64,000 bases of DNA from Klenkia soli (lineage in GTDB: Bacteria; Actinomycetota; Actinomycetes; Mycobacteriales; Geodermatophilaceae): contig NZ_FNIR01000010.1 of the NCBI RefSeq assembly GCF_900103975.1, positions 1 through 64,000 on the forward strand, written 5' to 3'. Shown in pieces: positions 50,140 through 60,300 of the stretch (positions within the stretch are counted from its first letter, which is position 1; every line of letters begins with the position of its first letter). A program made the position numbers and the translations under genes. The notes beneath the pieces are model-generated. The model was not told the origin of the DNA, did no database searches, and saw only the letters and a program-made list of their open reading frames with translations.

Positions 50140-52005
50140 ATGACTGTGACCGATATCGACCGGACGATCGACGGGGTTGCCAAGACCATCGCCGAAGTCC
50201 TGGAGAAAAAGAAGTACTCAATCGACTACTACCAACGCGAGTACAAGTGGGAGTCGAAGCAGATCGCTGAGCTCGTCGCCGATCTGACTGCCAAGTTCCT
50301 CGACCTCTATGAGGCTGACCACGCCCGCAAGGACGTCGCCAAGTACCCCGGCTACTACCTCGGTTCCATCATTATCTCACAGAAGGGCAGCCAGCCTTTC
50401 GTCGTTGATGGCCAGCAGCGGCTGACCAGCCTCACGCTGTTGCTCACGTACCTGCGGCGTCTCCAGCAGGGACGGGAGGATGTCGTCAACATCGACGAGC
50501 TCATCTACTCCGAAAGATTCGGCGAGAAATCGTTCAACCTCGACGTTCCCGATCGCAACGACTGCATGGAGGCCTTGTTCGAGTTCGGTGAATACGAGCC
50601 GCCGTCGGACTCAGCGGAGTCGGTGCACACGCTCGTCGCTAGGTACGCGGAACTTGACGGGCTCTTCCCCGACGAGCTGAAGGACGCCGCGCTCCCGTTC
50701 TTCATCGATTGGCTCAAGGACCGGGTGCAGCTCGTCCAGATCACCGCGTATAGCGACGACGACGCGTACGCCATCTTTGAAACGATGAACGATCGCGGCC
50801 TCAAGCTCACTCCGGCAGACATGCTCAAGGGGTACCTGCTCGCCAACATGGAAGACGGGAAGCCTCGCACCAAGGCCAACGAGCTGTGGCGCAAGCGGCT
50901 GCGCAGCCTCGACGAGCAGGCGGAGGACGCCAGCTCCGACTTCCTCAAGACGTGGCTGCGAAGCCAGTACTCGACCAAGATCCGTGAGCGCAAGAAGGGA
51001 GCGCGTCCCGAGGACTGGGACCGGATCGGCACCGAGTTCCACCGCTGGGTCCGCGGCGCCAACGATAGCGTTGGCCTGAAGGTGCGCGACGACTTCTACA
51101 ACTTCGTGTTCCGTGACCTCGAGTTCTACAGCCACCACTATGCGCGCATCCTCGACGCATCGACCGGATCTTTCCAGCCGGACAGCCCTCTGCGCTTCAT
51201 CCGGTTCAACGCCGACCTCGGCTTCACACTCCAGAATCAGCTGCTCCTGGCGCCGCTCCGAGTCGATGACAACACAGCCGCCATCGACAGGAAGTTGGAG
51301 CTGGTCGGCCGGTTCACCGACATCCTCCTCGCCCGCCGTATCTGGAACTTCCGGGCGACGGCCTACTCAACGATGCAATACGCCATGTTCACCGTCATGC
51401 GCGACATCCGTGGCCTTAGCGAGCCTGACCTGGCCAAGGTGCTCCGTGACTACCTGCTCAAGGTCGACGAGTCCTTCGACTACGACGGCTTGTACGTCCA
51501 CCAGCAAAACCGGAGCCAACTCCACAAGATCCTTGCTCGGATCACCGACCACATCACCGTGAAGTCCGGCCAAGCCTCGAACTACATCGAGCTCACGAAC
51601 GGTGCGAAGGTGAAGTACGAGGTTGAGCACATCTGGGCCGACCATCCCGAGCGGCACGCCGACGACTTCAGCCACGAGGCGGATTTCGCTCGCCATCGAA
51701 ACCGGATCGGTGACCTGTTGCTGCTGCCCAAGCAGTTTAACGCGAGCTACAACGACGAGACCTACGCGCAGAAGCGTCCGCGGTACTTCAGTCAGAACTT
51801 GCTTGCCGCCAGCCTGGATCCCCAGGCTTACGAGAAGAACCCCGGCTTCGTGGCCTTCGTCAAGGACGCGGGTCTGCCGTTCCGCGCCCACGAGGAGTTC
51901 AAAGCGGCTGACATCGTCGAGCGTGGCCACCTGTACCGCGATATCGCCAAGCAACTCTGGAACCCCGACGACCTGACCGCTGTCACGGCAAACGAGTTGC
52001 CATGA
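50140..52005 (+). CDS. GmrSD-like DUF262/DUF1524 protein (defence operon gene 5)
   Basis: A 621-residue fusion like the GmrSD type IV restriction enzyme. The DUF262 half has YYQREYKWESKQIAELVADL near residue 29, FVVDGQQRLTSLTLLLTYLR near 88, and FETMNDRGLKLTPADMLKGY near 210, a ParB/Srx-like nucleotide-binding fold. The DUF1524 half has the HNH core YEVEHIWADHP near 494 and HRNRIGDLLLLPKQFNASYN near 517. GmrSD acts on modified (for example glucosylated hydroxymethyl) phage DNA. Linked to a type III system, it would cover phages that evade cutting by base modification. ATG 50140 is the first start after the Res stop. Confidence 0.92.
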   Translation: MTVTDIDRTIDGVAKTIAEVLEKKKYSIDYYQREYKWESKQIAELVADLTAKFLDLYEADHARKDVAKYPGYYLGSIIISQKGSQPFVVDGQQRLTSLTLLLTYLRRLQQGREDVVNIDELIYSERFGEKSFNLDVPDRNDCMEALFEFGEYEPPSDSAESVHTLVARYAELDGLFPDELKDAALPFFIDWLKDRVQLVQITAYSDDDAYAIFETMNDRGLKLTPADMLKGYLLANMEDGKPRTKANELWRKRLRSLDEQAEDASSDFLKTWLRSQYSTKIRERKKGARPEDWDRIGTEFHRWVRGANDSVGLKVRDDFYNFVFRDLEFYSHHYARILDASTGSFQPDSPLRFIRFNADLGFTLQNQLLLAPLRVDDNTAAIDRKLELVGRFTDILLARRIWNFRATAYSTMQYAMFTVMRDIRGLSEPDLAKVLRDYLLKVDESFDYDGLYVHQQNRSQLHKILARITDHITVKSGQASNYIELTNGAKVKYEVEHIWADHPERHADDFSHEADFARHRNRIGDLLLLPKQFNASYNDETYAQKRPRYFSQNLLAASLDPQAYEKNPGFVAFVKDAGLPFRAHEEFKAADIVERGHLYRDIAKQLWNPDDLTAVTANELP

Positions 52006-52027
52006 CAGAGCGAGCTAACGGCCAACC

Positions 52028-52153
52028 ATGACGGTCAGCCAGCTTTGGATCCGCCAACACGGAGGCTCGCGACAGAACGCGCGCGAAGCGCGCGCGTATC
52101 GGTTGCGGGCTGCCGTCGGCCCTAGACTCGTTGAAGCGTTACGGGTTTGGGGC
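52028..52153 (+). pseudogene. Possible truncated sixth gene of the operon
   Basis: An open frame begins ATG 52028, 22 bases after the GmrSD-like stop, and codes about 42 residues (SQLWIRQHGGSRQNAREARA and on) before the IS left end. It may be a gene cut by the IS. No family is recognised, and it could be chance. Confidence 0.25.
52078..52094 (+). terminator. Hairpin after the defence operon
   Basis: CGCGCGC-GAA-GCGCGCG forms a 7-bp stem with a three-base loop, about 70 bases after the GmrSD-like stop. It could end the operon transcript. There is no T tract. Confidence 0.35.
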
Positions 52154-52195
52154 GGGACTGCCCAGACTTCAGTTGACCCCGGTCCGGTAGGTGGG

Positions 52196-53059
52196 TCAGG
52201 CCGCGTGAGCAGCGTGGGTGAGTGTCTCGAACTCGATAGGTGTTAGTCGACCGAGGGCGTCCTGGCGCCTGCGGCGGTGATAGGTGGTCTCGATCCAGGT
52301 GACGATCGCCAGCCGCAGCTCGGCCCGGGTGGTCCAGCGCCGGCGGTTGAGGACGTTCTCCTGCAGCAACGCGAAAAAGGACTCCATCGCGGCGTTGTCC
52401 GCGCACGTGCCGACTCGTCCCATCGACCCCAGTAGCTGGGCGTCGCGGAGGGCCGCGACGTAGGCGTGGGAACGAAATTGCGACCCCCTATCGGAGTGCA
52501 CGATGCCCCCGGTCCCACCGCGGAGCGCGAGGGCGTTGGTCAGGGCGTCCACGGCCAGCTGAGAGGTCATCCGGGCGTCGATGGAGTAGCCGACGATCCG
52601 CTTGGTGCAGGCGTCCTTGATCGCGCAGAGGTAGAGCTTGCCCTCGGCGGTGGGGTGCTCGGTGATGTCGGTGAGCCACAGGTTGTTCGGGGCCTCAGCG
52701 GTGAACTCCCGGCGCACCAAGTCGTCGTGCACGGGCGGTCCGGGCCGGCGCCCAGTGCCACGCTTGCGGGAGTGGACCGACCAGATCCGCTGCTGGGTGC
52801 ACAGTCGGTTCACCCGGTTGCGGGAGGCCTTCACCCCGGCGGCGGCAAGCTCGTCGGTGATGAACCGGTAGCCGAACTCGGGGTCGTCGTGGTGGATGTC
52901 CAGGGCGGTGTTGATCAGGTGCGCGTCGTCCCAGTCCCGCTGGGTCACCGGGTTGGCCTGCCACTTGTAGAACGCCTGCTTGGAGAACCCGAGCACCCGG
53001 CAGGTCACCGCGACGGGGATGTTGTCAGCGGCAAGGTCTTGGACCAGCGGGTACATCAT
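52196..53059 (-). CDS. IS3-family transposase OrfB (DDE integrase domain)
   Basis: A 287-residue catalytic transposase. The HTH_21-like front reads KWQANPVTQRDWDDAHLINT. The DDE residues are in NNLWLTDITEHPTAEGKLYL (first Asp), GGIVHSDRGSQFRSHAY (second Asp) and AAMESFFALLQENVLNRRRW (Glu). The frame is intact, so the element may still be active. Its ATG 53059 overlaps the OrfA stop within CCAAAATGATG, where translational coupling or a -1 frameshift could produce the OrfAB fusion. Confidence 0.93.
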   Translation of the reverse strand: MMYPLVQDLAADNIPVAVTCRVLGFSKQAFYKWQANPVTQRDWDDAHLINTALDIHHDDPEFGYRFITDELAAAGVKASRNRVNRLCTQQRIWSVHSRKRGTGRRPGPPVHDDLVRREFTAEAPNNLWLTDITEHPTAEGKLYLCAIKDACTKRIVGYSIDARMTSQLAVDALTNALALRGGTGGIVHSDRGSQFRSHAYVAALRDAQLLGSMGRVGTCADNAAMESFFALLQENVLNRRRWTTRAELRLAIVTWIETTYHRRRRQDALGRLTPIEFETLTHAAHAA

Positions 53060-53367
53060 TTTGGGAGGATGTCGCGGGCGAAGTAGGCCGTCGCGCGGCG
53101 CAAGATCTCGTTCTCCTGTTCCAATTGCTTGGCCCGCCGGCGCAGCTCCCGGTTCTCCGCCTCCAGATCACCCCCGGCGCCGGCGGTGCTGGTCGGCGGG
53201 GAGCTGCGGCCGGTCAGGCCGTCCTCCCGGTCGGCGATCTTCAGCCAGCGGGACAGGCAGGACTCCGAGACGCCGAAGCTCTTGGCGACCTGGGCAATGG
53301 ACTGCTCACCCTGACGGGCAACGGCGATCACGTCGCGCCGGAACTCCAGCGGGAACGGCTTGGGCAC
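53056..53367 (-). CDS. IS3-family transposase OrfA
   Basis: A 103-residue DNA-binding protein. The HTH is EQSIAQVAKSFGVSESCLSR, followed by a leucine-zipper-like helix (DLEAENRELRRRAKQLEQEN) used for dimerisation, ending EILRRATAYFARDILPK as in many IS3-group OrfA proteins. It overlaps OrfB by four bases. Confidence 0.93.
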   Translation of the reverse strand: MPKPFPLEFRRDVIAVARQGEQSIAQVAKSFGVSESCLSRWLKIADREDGLTGRSSPPTSTAGAGGDLEAENRELRRRAKQLEQENEILRRATAYFARDILPK

Positions 53368-53435
53368 GATGACGATCCTTCCAGCGAGCCCACAAGGCTC
53401 ACAGGTGAGGAGTCAACCGAACCCTGGGCAGTCCC

Positions 53436-53965
53436 AAAGTCCCGCTGAGGTCCCGTAGGCCGGAGGCGGCGAGCGCCTCGTCACGGCTGTAGTGCGCGTG
53501 TAGGTGGAGCGGCCACGGCTCCGTCGGTTCGAGGGTGGGCGCGGCATGCCGGATGCCCTCACGGAGCACGCTGCTGAGCTCGGTTAGCTCCTCCGCCCGG
53601 CCCGGGTTGGCCAGGAGCAGCTCGAGCTAGTCCTCCATGCTGCTGAAGGGCACCCGCCATCCCCCCACCGAGAAGTGGAGCAACGCCGCCAGCCGCTGCA
53701 CCGCTCGCTCACGCCCAGATCGCGGCGTCGGCTCACCACGCTGGCGAAGGGTTCGATGGATTGCCCCGGGACGGAGGTGAGCGCGTTGTCGACCGCGGTG
53801 AGCGGGTCGTTGCCGCTCAGGTCGACGCGGACGAGCTCGTGGAAGACCGCGCAGCCCTCGCCGGCAGACGGGTCGCCGTGGGTCAGCGTCGGATGCGGCG
53901 CCCGATGTCGATCGTCGCGGTCCGGCTGGACCAGGCGAAGTGCGCAACCGCTGGCTCGGCCTTAG
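53436..53965 (-). pseudogene. Decayed helicase fragment (DUF3427-like carboxy end)
   Basis: Read on the minus strand, pieces in two frames match the tail of large SF2 helicases with DUF3427: FHELVRVDLSGNDPLTAVDN in one frame, then RLAALLHFSVGGWRVPFSSM and, after an in-frame TAG at 53629-53627, LELLLANPGRAEELTELSSV and HAHYSRDEALAASGL. The frame change, the stop and the cut at the IS right end show it is broken. The following 53966-54098 is AT-richer and holds no gene that I can see. Confidence 0.55.
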
Positions 53966-54098
53966 GGCGGGCCGATCCGGGAATGACGCAAATCTTGATT
54001 CCGATGTCCGGAGTGCTGATTCATCACGTTATCCCGGTGGTGTTGCGTCGAAAGAGCATTGCGGTTGCGGCGATGAATTTGCCGCATTGGCCGGGAAT

Positions 54099-57065
54099 TT
54101 ACCTCGATAGCTTCAAGGATGAAAGTCCGCGATCCTGGACACGTAGCTCTCTAGCGCCAGGGGATGACGCCAGGTCAGATTGATTATCGAAGATTGGCCG
54201 AGAGTTTGCGCTTGCGGCGATGGGTTCCCGCCACGAACCGTCCCCCTCCAGCTTCTGCTGCAATCGGGCCAGGGCCTTGCTCTCGATCTGTCGAATCCTT
54301 TCCCGGGTGACGCCGTACACCTGGCCGATCTCGTCCAACGTCTGGGGCTCTCCTCCGCCCAGGCCGTGGCGGAGGCTGAGAATCTTCGCCTCGCGCTGAT
54401 GGACGAACCCGAGGACGTCTCGGCCCCACTGGATCCAGCCCGCGTGCTCGGACCCCGGATCGCTAGTGGCGTCCACCAAGACTGGGAGCTCCAGGTCGAG
54501 TTCGAGAAGCTCGTCGAGGCTCCACGGAGCACGTGCGTAAGCCTTGATCTCCAGAACAGCAGCCGGAGTCAGGTCCATCTCGACGGCTAGTTCCTCGGCT
54601 GTGGGCTCACGTCCGTGCTCCTGGAGCAGCTCACGCCGGATACGACCGAGCTTGTTGATGACCTCGACCATGTGCACCGGGATGCGGATGGTGCGCGCCT
54701 GGTCGGCCATCGCCCGGGTGATCGCCTGGCGGATCCACCACGTGGCGTAGGTGGAGAACTTGACGCCCTTGGTGTAGTCGAACTTCTCCACCGCGCGGAT
54801 TAGACCGAGGTTGCCCTCCTGGATCAGGTCCAGGAACGCCATGCCGCGGCCGGTGTAGCGCTTGGCCAGCGACACCACCAGGCGGAGGTTGGCCTCCAGC
54901 AGGTGGGTCTTGGCCCGCTCGCCGTCGCGCACGACCCAGTTGAGGTCGCGGCGCATGGTGGGGGTGAACTTGGCGTCGGTGTCGGCGAGCTTGTGCGCGG
55001 CGTAGAGCCCGGCCTCGACGCGGCGGGCGAGATCGACCTCCTGCTCGGCGGTCAGCAGCGCGACCCGACCGATCAGCTTGAGGTAGGCGCGGACGGCGTC
55101 GGTCGAGGTGGCCAGCTCGGCGTCCTTGCGAGCCTTCTGCAGGGCGAGCGACTCCTCCTCGTCCCACTCGAAGGAACCGGAGGCGGCGGCCGGGACGGCG
55201 GGCTCGTCGGCGAGGTCGGCCTCGTCCTCCTCGAGCTCCACCTCCTCCGCGTCGGCGTCCGGCGCAGGCGCGATCTGCACGGACTCCGCGTCGGCCGAGC
55301 GGGCCTTACGGGCGCCAGCAGCGGCCTTCTTCCGGGGTGTTCTCACCTCCCGCGGTGCGTGATTTGGCTCCAGCTCGGGAGGCTGCTCTGCAGCGAGTGG
55401 GCAGCTGCTGGTCGGCTCGACGACCAGTGAGGGGTCGGCTCGGTTCCCTGAGGCTGCGCCGAGGAAGTCCAGCAGGGTTCGGGTGTCCTGGGGAACAGTG
55501 AAGTCGCCGCGCCGCCGTCCATGCGGCAGAACGCTCATGAGCGGACTGTCCGGGAACAACGTGGGGTCCTCGACGGTGCCCGACGCGAACAGGAGCACCA
55601 GCCTGGCGTGGCGGCCATCCGTCTTGGGACGTAGTACCCGACCCAGTCGCTGCACCAGTTGGCGCCGGCTCCGGCTACCAGCAACGATCACCGCGAGGTC
55701 AGCCTCGGGGACGTCGACGCCCTCGTCCAGAACCCTGGGCGCAGCCAGCAGCTGCGATGTCCGCTCGCGGAAGGCATCCATCCGCCCGCGGCGCTCGTCG
55801 CGGTCAAGGCCCGAGTAGAGCGCCGCCGCAGGGATCCCGGCGTCCTCGAACACAGTCGCGGCTGACTCCGCGCTCTCCTTGGTCTGGGTGAAGACGAGGG
55901 CGCCCTGCGCCGTCCGCACGACGGGCTCCAGAGCGGCGAGCACATCGATCTTGTTGCGGGATGCGGCCAGCAGCCGGCGACGCTCAGACATCGGTGCCAG
56001 GTATGCCCGGGCAGCTCTGGAGGCCGGATCCGCGGGCGACTGCGCCAACCGGTTCAGCGTCTTGAGGAACTGGCCGTGTGGCTCGCGAGGGATGCCGTGC
56101 ACGTGCTGCAGGGACCGACCGACCTGCTCCATCCGGTCGGCGGCGTTGTCGTAGGCCTGCTGCTCCAGGCCGGTGAGCCGGACCCCGACCAGTGCGATGT
56201 CGAACGGTGCGATGACGCCGTCGGCGAGGGCGCGGTCGTACCACAGATGGAAGACCACCGGGCCGAAGTAGGGCACGAGCAGCTGCTCGACCCCGTCGTC
56301 CTCCCGTTCGAAGGTGGCCGTCAAGCCCAGCCGCCGTCCGAACCCAGGCTCCAACGCATCGGCGTAGACGGGTGTCCCGTAGCGGTGGCACTCGTCGGCG
56401 ACGACGAGATCCGTGGCCTGGCTGCGGAGGGTCCGCCGGCTCGCGGACTGGACCAGCGCGACGAGCACGTGGCAGTCCGTCAGCTCGTCGCTCCGCCCAC
56501 CGCCGAGACGTCCGACGTCCGCATCGGGGAACGTCTCCACCAGCGTGCGGAACCATTGCTCCTGCAGCTCCGTGGTGGGCACCAGCACCACCACCCGGCC
56601 CCCGTCGCCGAGCGTCTCCCGGGCAGCCTCGAGCCCGACGAATGTCTTGCCGGCCCCGGTCACCGCCTCGACGACTCCGCGGTGGCCCGCATCCCGCCAG
56701 GCAGCAAGCGCATCTCGCTGCCAAGAGCGAAGGCGGTGGGCCAGGTCAGGCAAGGCCGGGATGCGTGGCGCAGACAGGCTGGGCTGGTACGTCAACTGCG
56801 TCGGGGCCTGAGCTGCGGCGGGCCTTGCGGGCGCCCGGTGGCGGCCCCGATCGTCCTGGCCGGCGGGGCGGAGTGCGGGCGGGGGGGATGGCGGAGAGAC
56901 CGCTGGAGCCGCCAACCGCTCCATTACGGCGATCCGTTCAGCGAGCGCGTCCCTGTCTCGCGTGAGCTCGTCCCGCTCAGCCTTGAGGGAGTGGTTCTCC
57001 GCCATCAACCGGCGCAGCACGACCCAGGGGTCTACGACGTCCTCGTCGTGAACCACGGCCTCCAT
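54099..57065 (-). CDS. SF2 helicase fused to a primary-type sigma-70 factor
   Basis: One uninterrupted 988-residue frame joins two proteins. Residues 1-60 include a coiled coil ([20 protein letters not shown]). Residues 105-500 are an XPB/RapA-like SF2 helicase: Walker A VTGAGKT near 135-141, DECH at 224-227, LGLTAT, and motif [12 protein letters not shown] at 471-480. A basic then acidic linker (about 520-625) leads to a SigA-like part: [12 protein letters not shown], region 1.2 near 655, region 2 near 720-790 ([36 protein letters not shown]), region 3 near 795-850, and region 4 at 905-935 ([20 protein letters not shown]). Region 3.2, the sigma finger, is altered. ATG 57065 follows GGAG. It is divergent from a large nuclease-helicase gene. 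Confidence 0.88.
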   Translation of the reverse strand: MEAVVHDEDVVDPWVVLRRLMAENHSLKAERDELTRDRDALAERIAVMERLAAPAVSPPSPPPALRPAGQDDRGRHRAPARPAAAQAPTQLTYQPSLSAPRIPALPDLAHRLRSWQRDALAAWRDAGHRGVVEAVTGAGKTFVGLEAARETLGDGGRVVVLVPTTELQEQWFRTLVETFPDADVGRLGGGRSDELTDCHVLVALVQSASRRTLRSQATDLVVADECHRYGTPVYADALEPGFGRRLGLTATFEREDDGVEQLLVPYFGPVVFHLWYDRALADGVIAPFDIALVGVRLTGLEQQAYDNAADRMEQVGRSLQHVHGIPREPHGQFLKTLNRLAQSPADPASRAARAYLAPMSERRRLLAASRNKIDVLAALEPVVRTAQGALVFTQTKESAESAATVFEDAGIPAAALYSGLDRDERRGRMDAFRERTSQLLAAPRVLDEGVDVPEADLAVIVAGSRSRRQLVQRLGRVLRPKTDGRHARLVLLFASGTVEDPTLFPDSPLMSVLPHGRRRGDFTVPQDTRTLLDFLGAASGNRADPSLVVEPTSSCPLAAEQPPELEPNHAPREVRTPRKKAAAGARKARSADAESVQIAPAPDADAEEVELEEDEADLADEPAVPAAASGSFEWDEEESLALQKARKDAELATSTDAVRAYLKLIGRVALLTAEQEVDLARRVEAGLYAAHKLADTDAKFTPTMRRDLNWVVRDGERAKTHLLEANLRLVVSLAKRYTGRGMAFLDLIQEGNLGLIRAVEKFDYTKGVKFSTYATWWIRQAITRAMADQARTIRIPVHMVEVINKLGRIRRELLQEHGREPTAEELAVEMDLTPAAVLEIKAYARAPWSLDELLELDLELPVLVDATSDPGSEHAGWIQWGRDVLGFVHQREAKILSLRHGLGGGEPQTLDEIGQVYGVTRERIRQIESKALARLQQKLEGDGSWREPIAASANSRPIFDNQSDLASSPGARELRVQDRGLSSLKLSR

Positions 57066-57308
57066 GCCAACTCCGTTCGCCCCGTTACCCAGCGCTCGCT
57101 GCTGGTGGACGGACGTTAACCGGCGGCCCCGACATTTCCGATACCCGACCGTCAGGTGTGCCCAGAAGGAGGCGCATGTGGTCGGTGGTGTTCCTGGGCT
57201 ACAACTGCCGCGCTCACCCCGGCGGGGTCTGGAGACTTGTCGGATACGGAACGTAGGTTGCTCGAAGGGGCCGAGCTGCGTCGGCCCGCACCTGCCTCGG
57301 GGGAGAGC

Positions 57309-60300
57309 TTGACGTCTACGCCTGCTGCTGTGCGCGCCTCGGATCCTCAGCTGAAGGACAAGGTCGGGAGGCTCGTGCAGTTCCTCAAGGACTTGGTGAC
57401 CGCGAAAGCCGTTCCCGTTCGTCAGGTGAGCGCCCACCTGGACCACCTGTGGCTCGAGGACCTCCGGGACCTGGCCGCGTTGGACCTCGACGCCGCGACC
57501 GGCGACGTCGTCGTCCGCGTGCCACGTGTGGTGTCCGATCCGGCGCCGGCGCTGCCCGACGCTCTGCATGGGCTCGTGTCCGTTGTCGACCGCGACAACA
57601 GCACCCTCGAGCGGCCACCGCTGCGGGACGTCGAGATCGACGACGACGTCCGCGACGCCTACGACAGCTGGCTCGAGGAGTGGCAGGCGTGGGCTGCCCA
57701 GGACCGCCCACGCCGTCGGCTGCAGCGCACCTACGAGCAGCTCCGATCGATGCGGCTCAAGTCGACCGAGAATCCCGAAAGCGTCGAGATCGTCCTCGCC
57801 GGCGGGCTGCTCACCCTGCCCGACTCCGCCATCCGGACCCACCTCCTCAGCCACCGGGTGGTCGTGGACGTCGAGGTCGAGACGGGTGACGTCGTGGTCT
57901 CCCTGGACCCGTCGGGTACGACTTCGTTGGAGGACGGGCGTGTGCTCGCCGGTCTTGCCGAGTTCGACGACGGCGGGACGTCCTTCCTGCGCGGCCGCAT
58001 CACCGAGCTCGACGTCCGCCCCTCCGGCGCAGAGTCGGTCGTGTTCCTCAAGGAGTGGGCCGATCGCGCGCTGCTGGCCCAAGTCCAGGTGGTGGAGGAC
58101 TGGTCGGCACCCCCGACGGGCCGAGCCACCCTCGCCCCCGCGCCGGCCATCGTCCTCCGCAGCCGTGGCGCCTACGCCCTCCAGGAGTACTACGGCGACA
58201 TCGAGCGCACCCTGAGCGCCGAAGGAAGCCTGGTGCCCCTCGGCCTGGCCCAGCTCGTCGAGTCCATCGAGAAGGACGAACGCCTCGCCTGGCTGGAGGC
58301 AACTGGTTCGACAGCAGCTGCCGAGGTGACGGCCGATCCTCTGTTCCCGCTGCCGGCCAACGAGGAGCAGGCGCAGATCATCGGCCGGCTGCGCGACGAC
58401 ACAGGGGTGGTCGTCGAAGGACCGCCGGGAACGGGCAAGACGCACACCATCGCGAACCTGGTGTCCGCGCTCCTGGCTCGTGGGCAGCGCGTGCTCGTGA
58501 CCAGCGAGAAGGCGCAGGCCCTGTCCGTCCTCCGCGAGAAGCTGCCGGAAGAGATGCAGGAGCTGTGCGTCTCGCTGACCGACGTCCAGCGTGGTGGGTC
58601 GGTCGAGCTCGCCAAGAGCGTCGGCCAATTGGCTTCTGAGCACTCCTCGTACAACCCGCAGCGCACCGAACGGGAGGTCCGCGACCTGCAGGGCAAGCTC
58701 GACCAAGCTCGCCGCCACCGCTCGAGCCTGCTCGAGTCGATCCGTCGGCTGCGCGAGTCGGAGACGGCGCAGCACCCCGAGATCGCGCCGGGCTTCGGCG
58801 GGACCCTCGCCCGCATGGCCGAGAAGGTGGCCAGCGGAACGGCGGCCTTCGCCTGGATGCCAGTCCCTGCTGTCGGCGACTTCCCCCTCGACGTTCCCGA
58901 GCTCATGGAGCTGCGGCAGGCGTTGCCGGCCGACACCGAGGCCCGCAGGGAGCGACGCGGGCAGTCGTTCCCGTCGAACGACGTCGTCCCGTCCCCCGAC
59001 GTCGTGGACCGACTGGCCCAGGCAGTCGCACGCGGGGCAGAGGCACGAGCACGAGAAGAAGGACCCCTAGCTGATGCTCTTGGGACCCTCGACGCAGGGA
59101 CCTTGGCGGAGCTGACCCGACGGTGCAGGGATCTGGCGGAGCAGCTCGCGCAGATCCGGGAAACAACGGACGCCGACTGGGCGCTACCCCTGCTCGAGGT
59201 CGTCCTGCGAGGGGACGACCCCGTGCTGTGGCAGCACATCGGTGGTGCTCGGGGCCTGCGAGACCAGGTCGTAGCGCTGAACCAGCAGATCGGCTTCGCC
59301 GACGTCAGGTGGAGCGGCCAGATGCTGCCGGGGGCAGCGGCGGTCCGTTTCGGGGGGTTCGCCAGGTACCTAGGGGCCGGTGGTTCGCTGAAGAAGGTCT
59401 TCAAGAGCGACGAGCAGAAGGCCGTTGAGCCCTTACTCGACGCCGCGACGGTCGACGGTCAGCCTGTCGTCACCGCCGGCCAGGCCCACCTCGTCAGCCT
59501 GCACCTCGACTGCCTGGCGCGTCTGCAGACCTTCGCGCAGACGATGGGGCTGGTGCGCGTCCCCGTGGACCTCAGCCTGCCGCGCCCTCAGCAGGTCTCC
59601 CGTGCGAGCCGCGTGTGGGAACTGGTCGAGGCCATCGACCGCGTCCGGGCCGCACGCGACGAGTTGGTCACCCAGATCCGCAGGGTCCCCACCATCCCTC
59701 GCGTCGACCTGCGGACGACAGAAGCGCTCACCCGTTTCGTGTCGATCGCGACCGTCTTCGCGGATGTCGAGACCGCTCGCCGCAGCAGCGACGAGTTGCG
59801 GCGCCTGGCCGACCTGGTGTCAGCCACCGTCGCGTGGGATAAGCAACCTCCGGAGCTGCGCTTCGTCATCGACGCGTTGGTCGCCGCCGACGCGGTGGGG
59901 TACCGGGATGGCCTGGCTGATCTGACGTCGGCCAGGCGGGAGAAGGAACAGCAGGCCAGGTGCGACGAGCTCGTCACGCGGCTGACCGCCGTCAGCCCTC
60001 GCTTGGTGGAGATGTTGCGGGAGACCGCGACCGAACCGATGTGGGACACCCGGATCGAGCAGGTGGAGGGTGCGTGGGCGTGGGCCAGGGCGGCGACCTA
60101 CGTCCGGCAGGAGTCAGCGCCCGGACGAGAGGCCCAGCTCGACCGTGAGCTCGCCGCTGTCGAGAAGGACACAGCATCGCTGACCGCTCAGCTGGCTGCG
60201 GCGCAGGCGTGGCAGTCGTGCCTGACCCGGATGACCGCTAGCCAGGTCACGGCTCTGCAGGCCTACCGCGACAGCATGGCCAACGTCGGCAAGGGGTCGG

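Larger units (their letters stand above)
52154..53435 (-). mobile_element. IS3-family insertion sequence
   Basis: About 1.28 kb with two overlapping transposase frames on the minus strand, bounded by imperfect 24-bp inverted repeats (52154-52177 and 53412-53435) that agree at 21 of 24 positions and begin GGGACTGCCCAG. No clear target-site duplication is seen, so the exact ends or later deletions are uncertain. It lies between the end of the five-gene defence operon and a decayed helicase. Confidence 0.85.

Noticed and set aside
53627-53629. A second in-frame TAG, in the DUF3427-type helicase remnant, as another possible Sec codon
   Set aside because: It is not next to a redox Cys motif, the downstream hairpin loop has no GGU, and the gene also has a frameshift and is cut by the IS. 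It is a decayed gene.
55343-55345. Internal GTG as the start of a separate sigma factor gene
   Set aside because: GGGAGG touches the GTG with no spacing, no ATG is nearby, and the helicase frame runs on without a stop. Not fully excluded.
57134-57256. Imperfect inverted repeat (TTCCGATACC-type arms) between the divergent helicase genes
   Set aside because: Arms match only with a shift and are about 100 bases apart. Too weak to call an operator.
57066-58775. An amino-terminal extension of the helicase-sigma protein by 570 residues
   Set aside because: The extension lies opposite the SF1 helicase gene and has antisense-type composition. ATG 57065 has a ribosome site and starts the coherent coiled coil.
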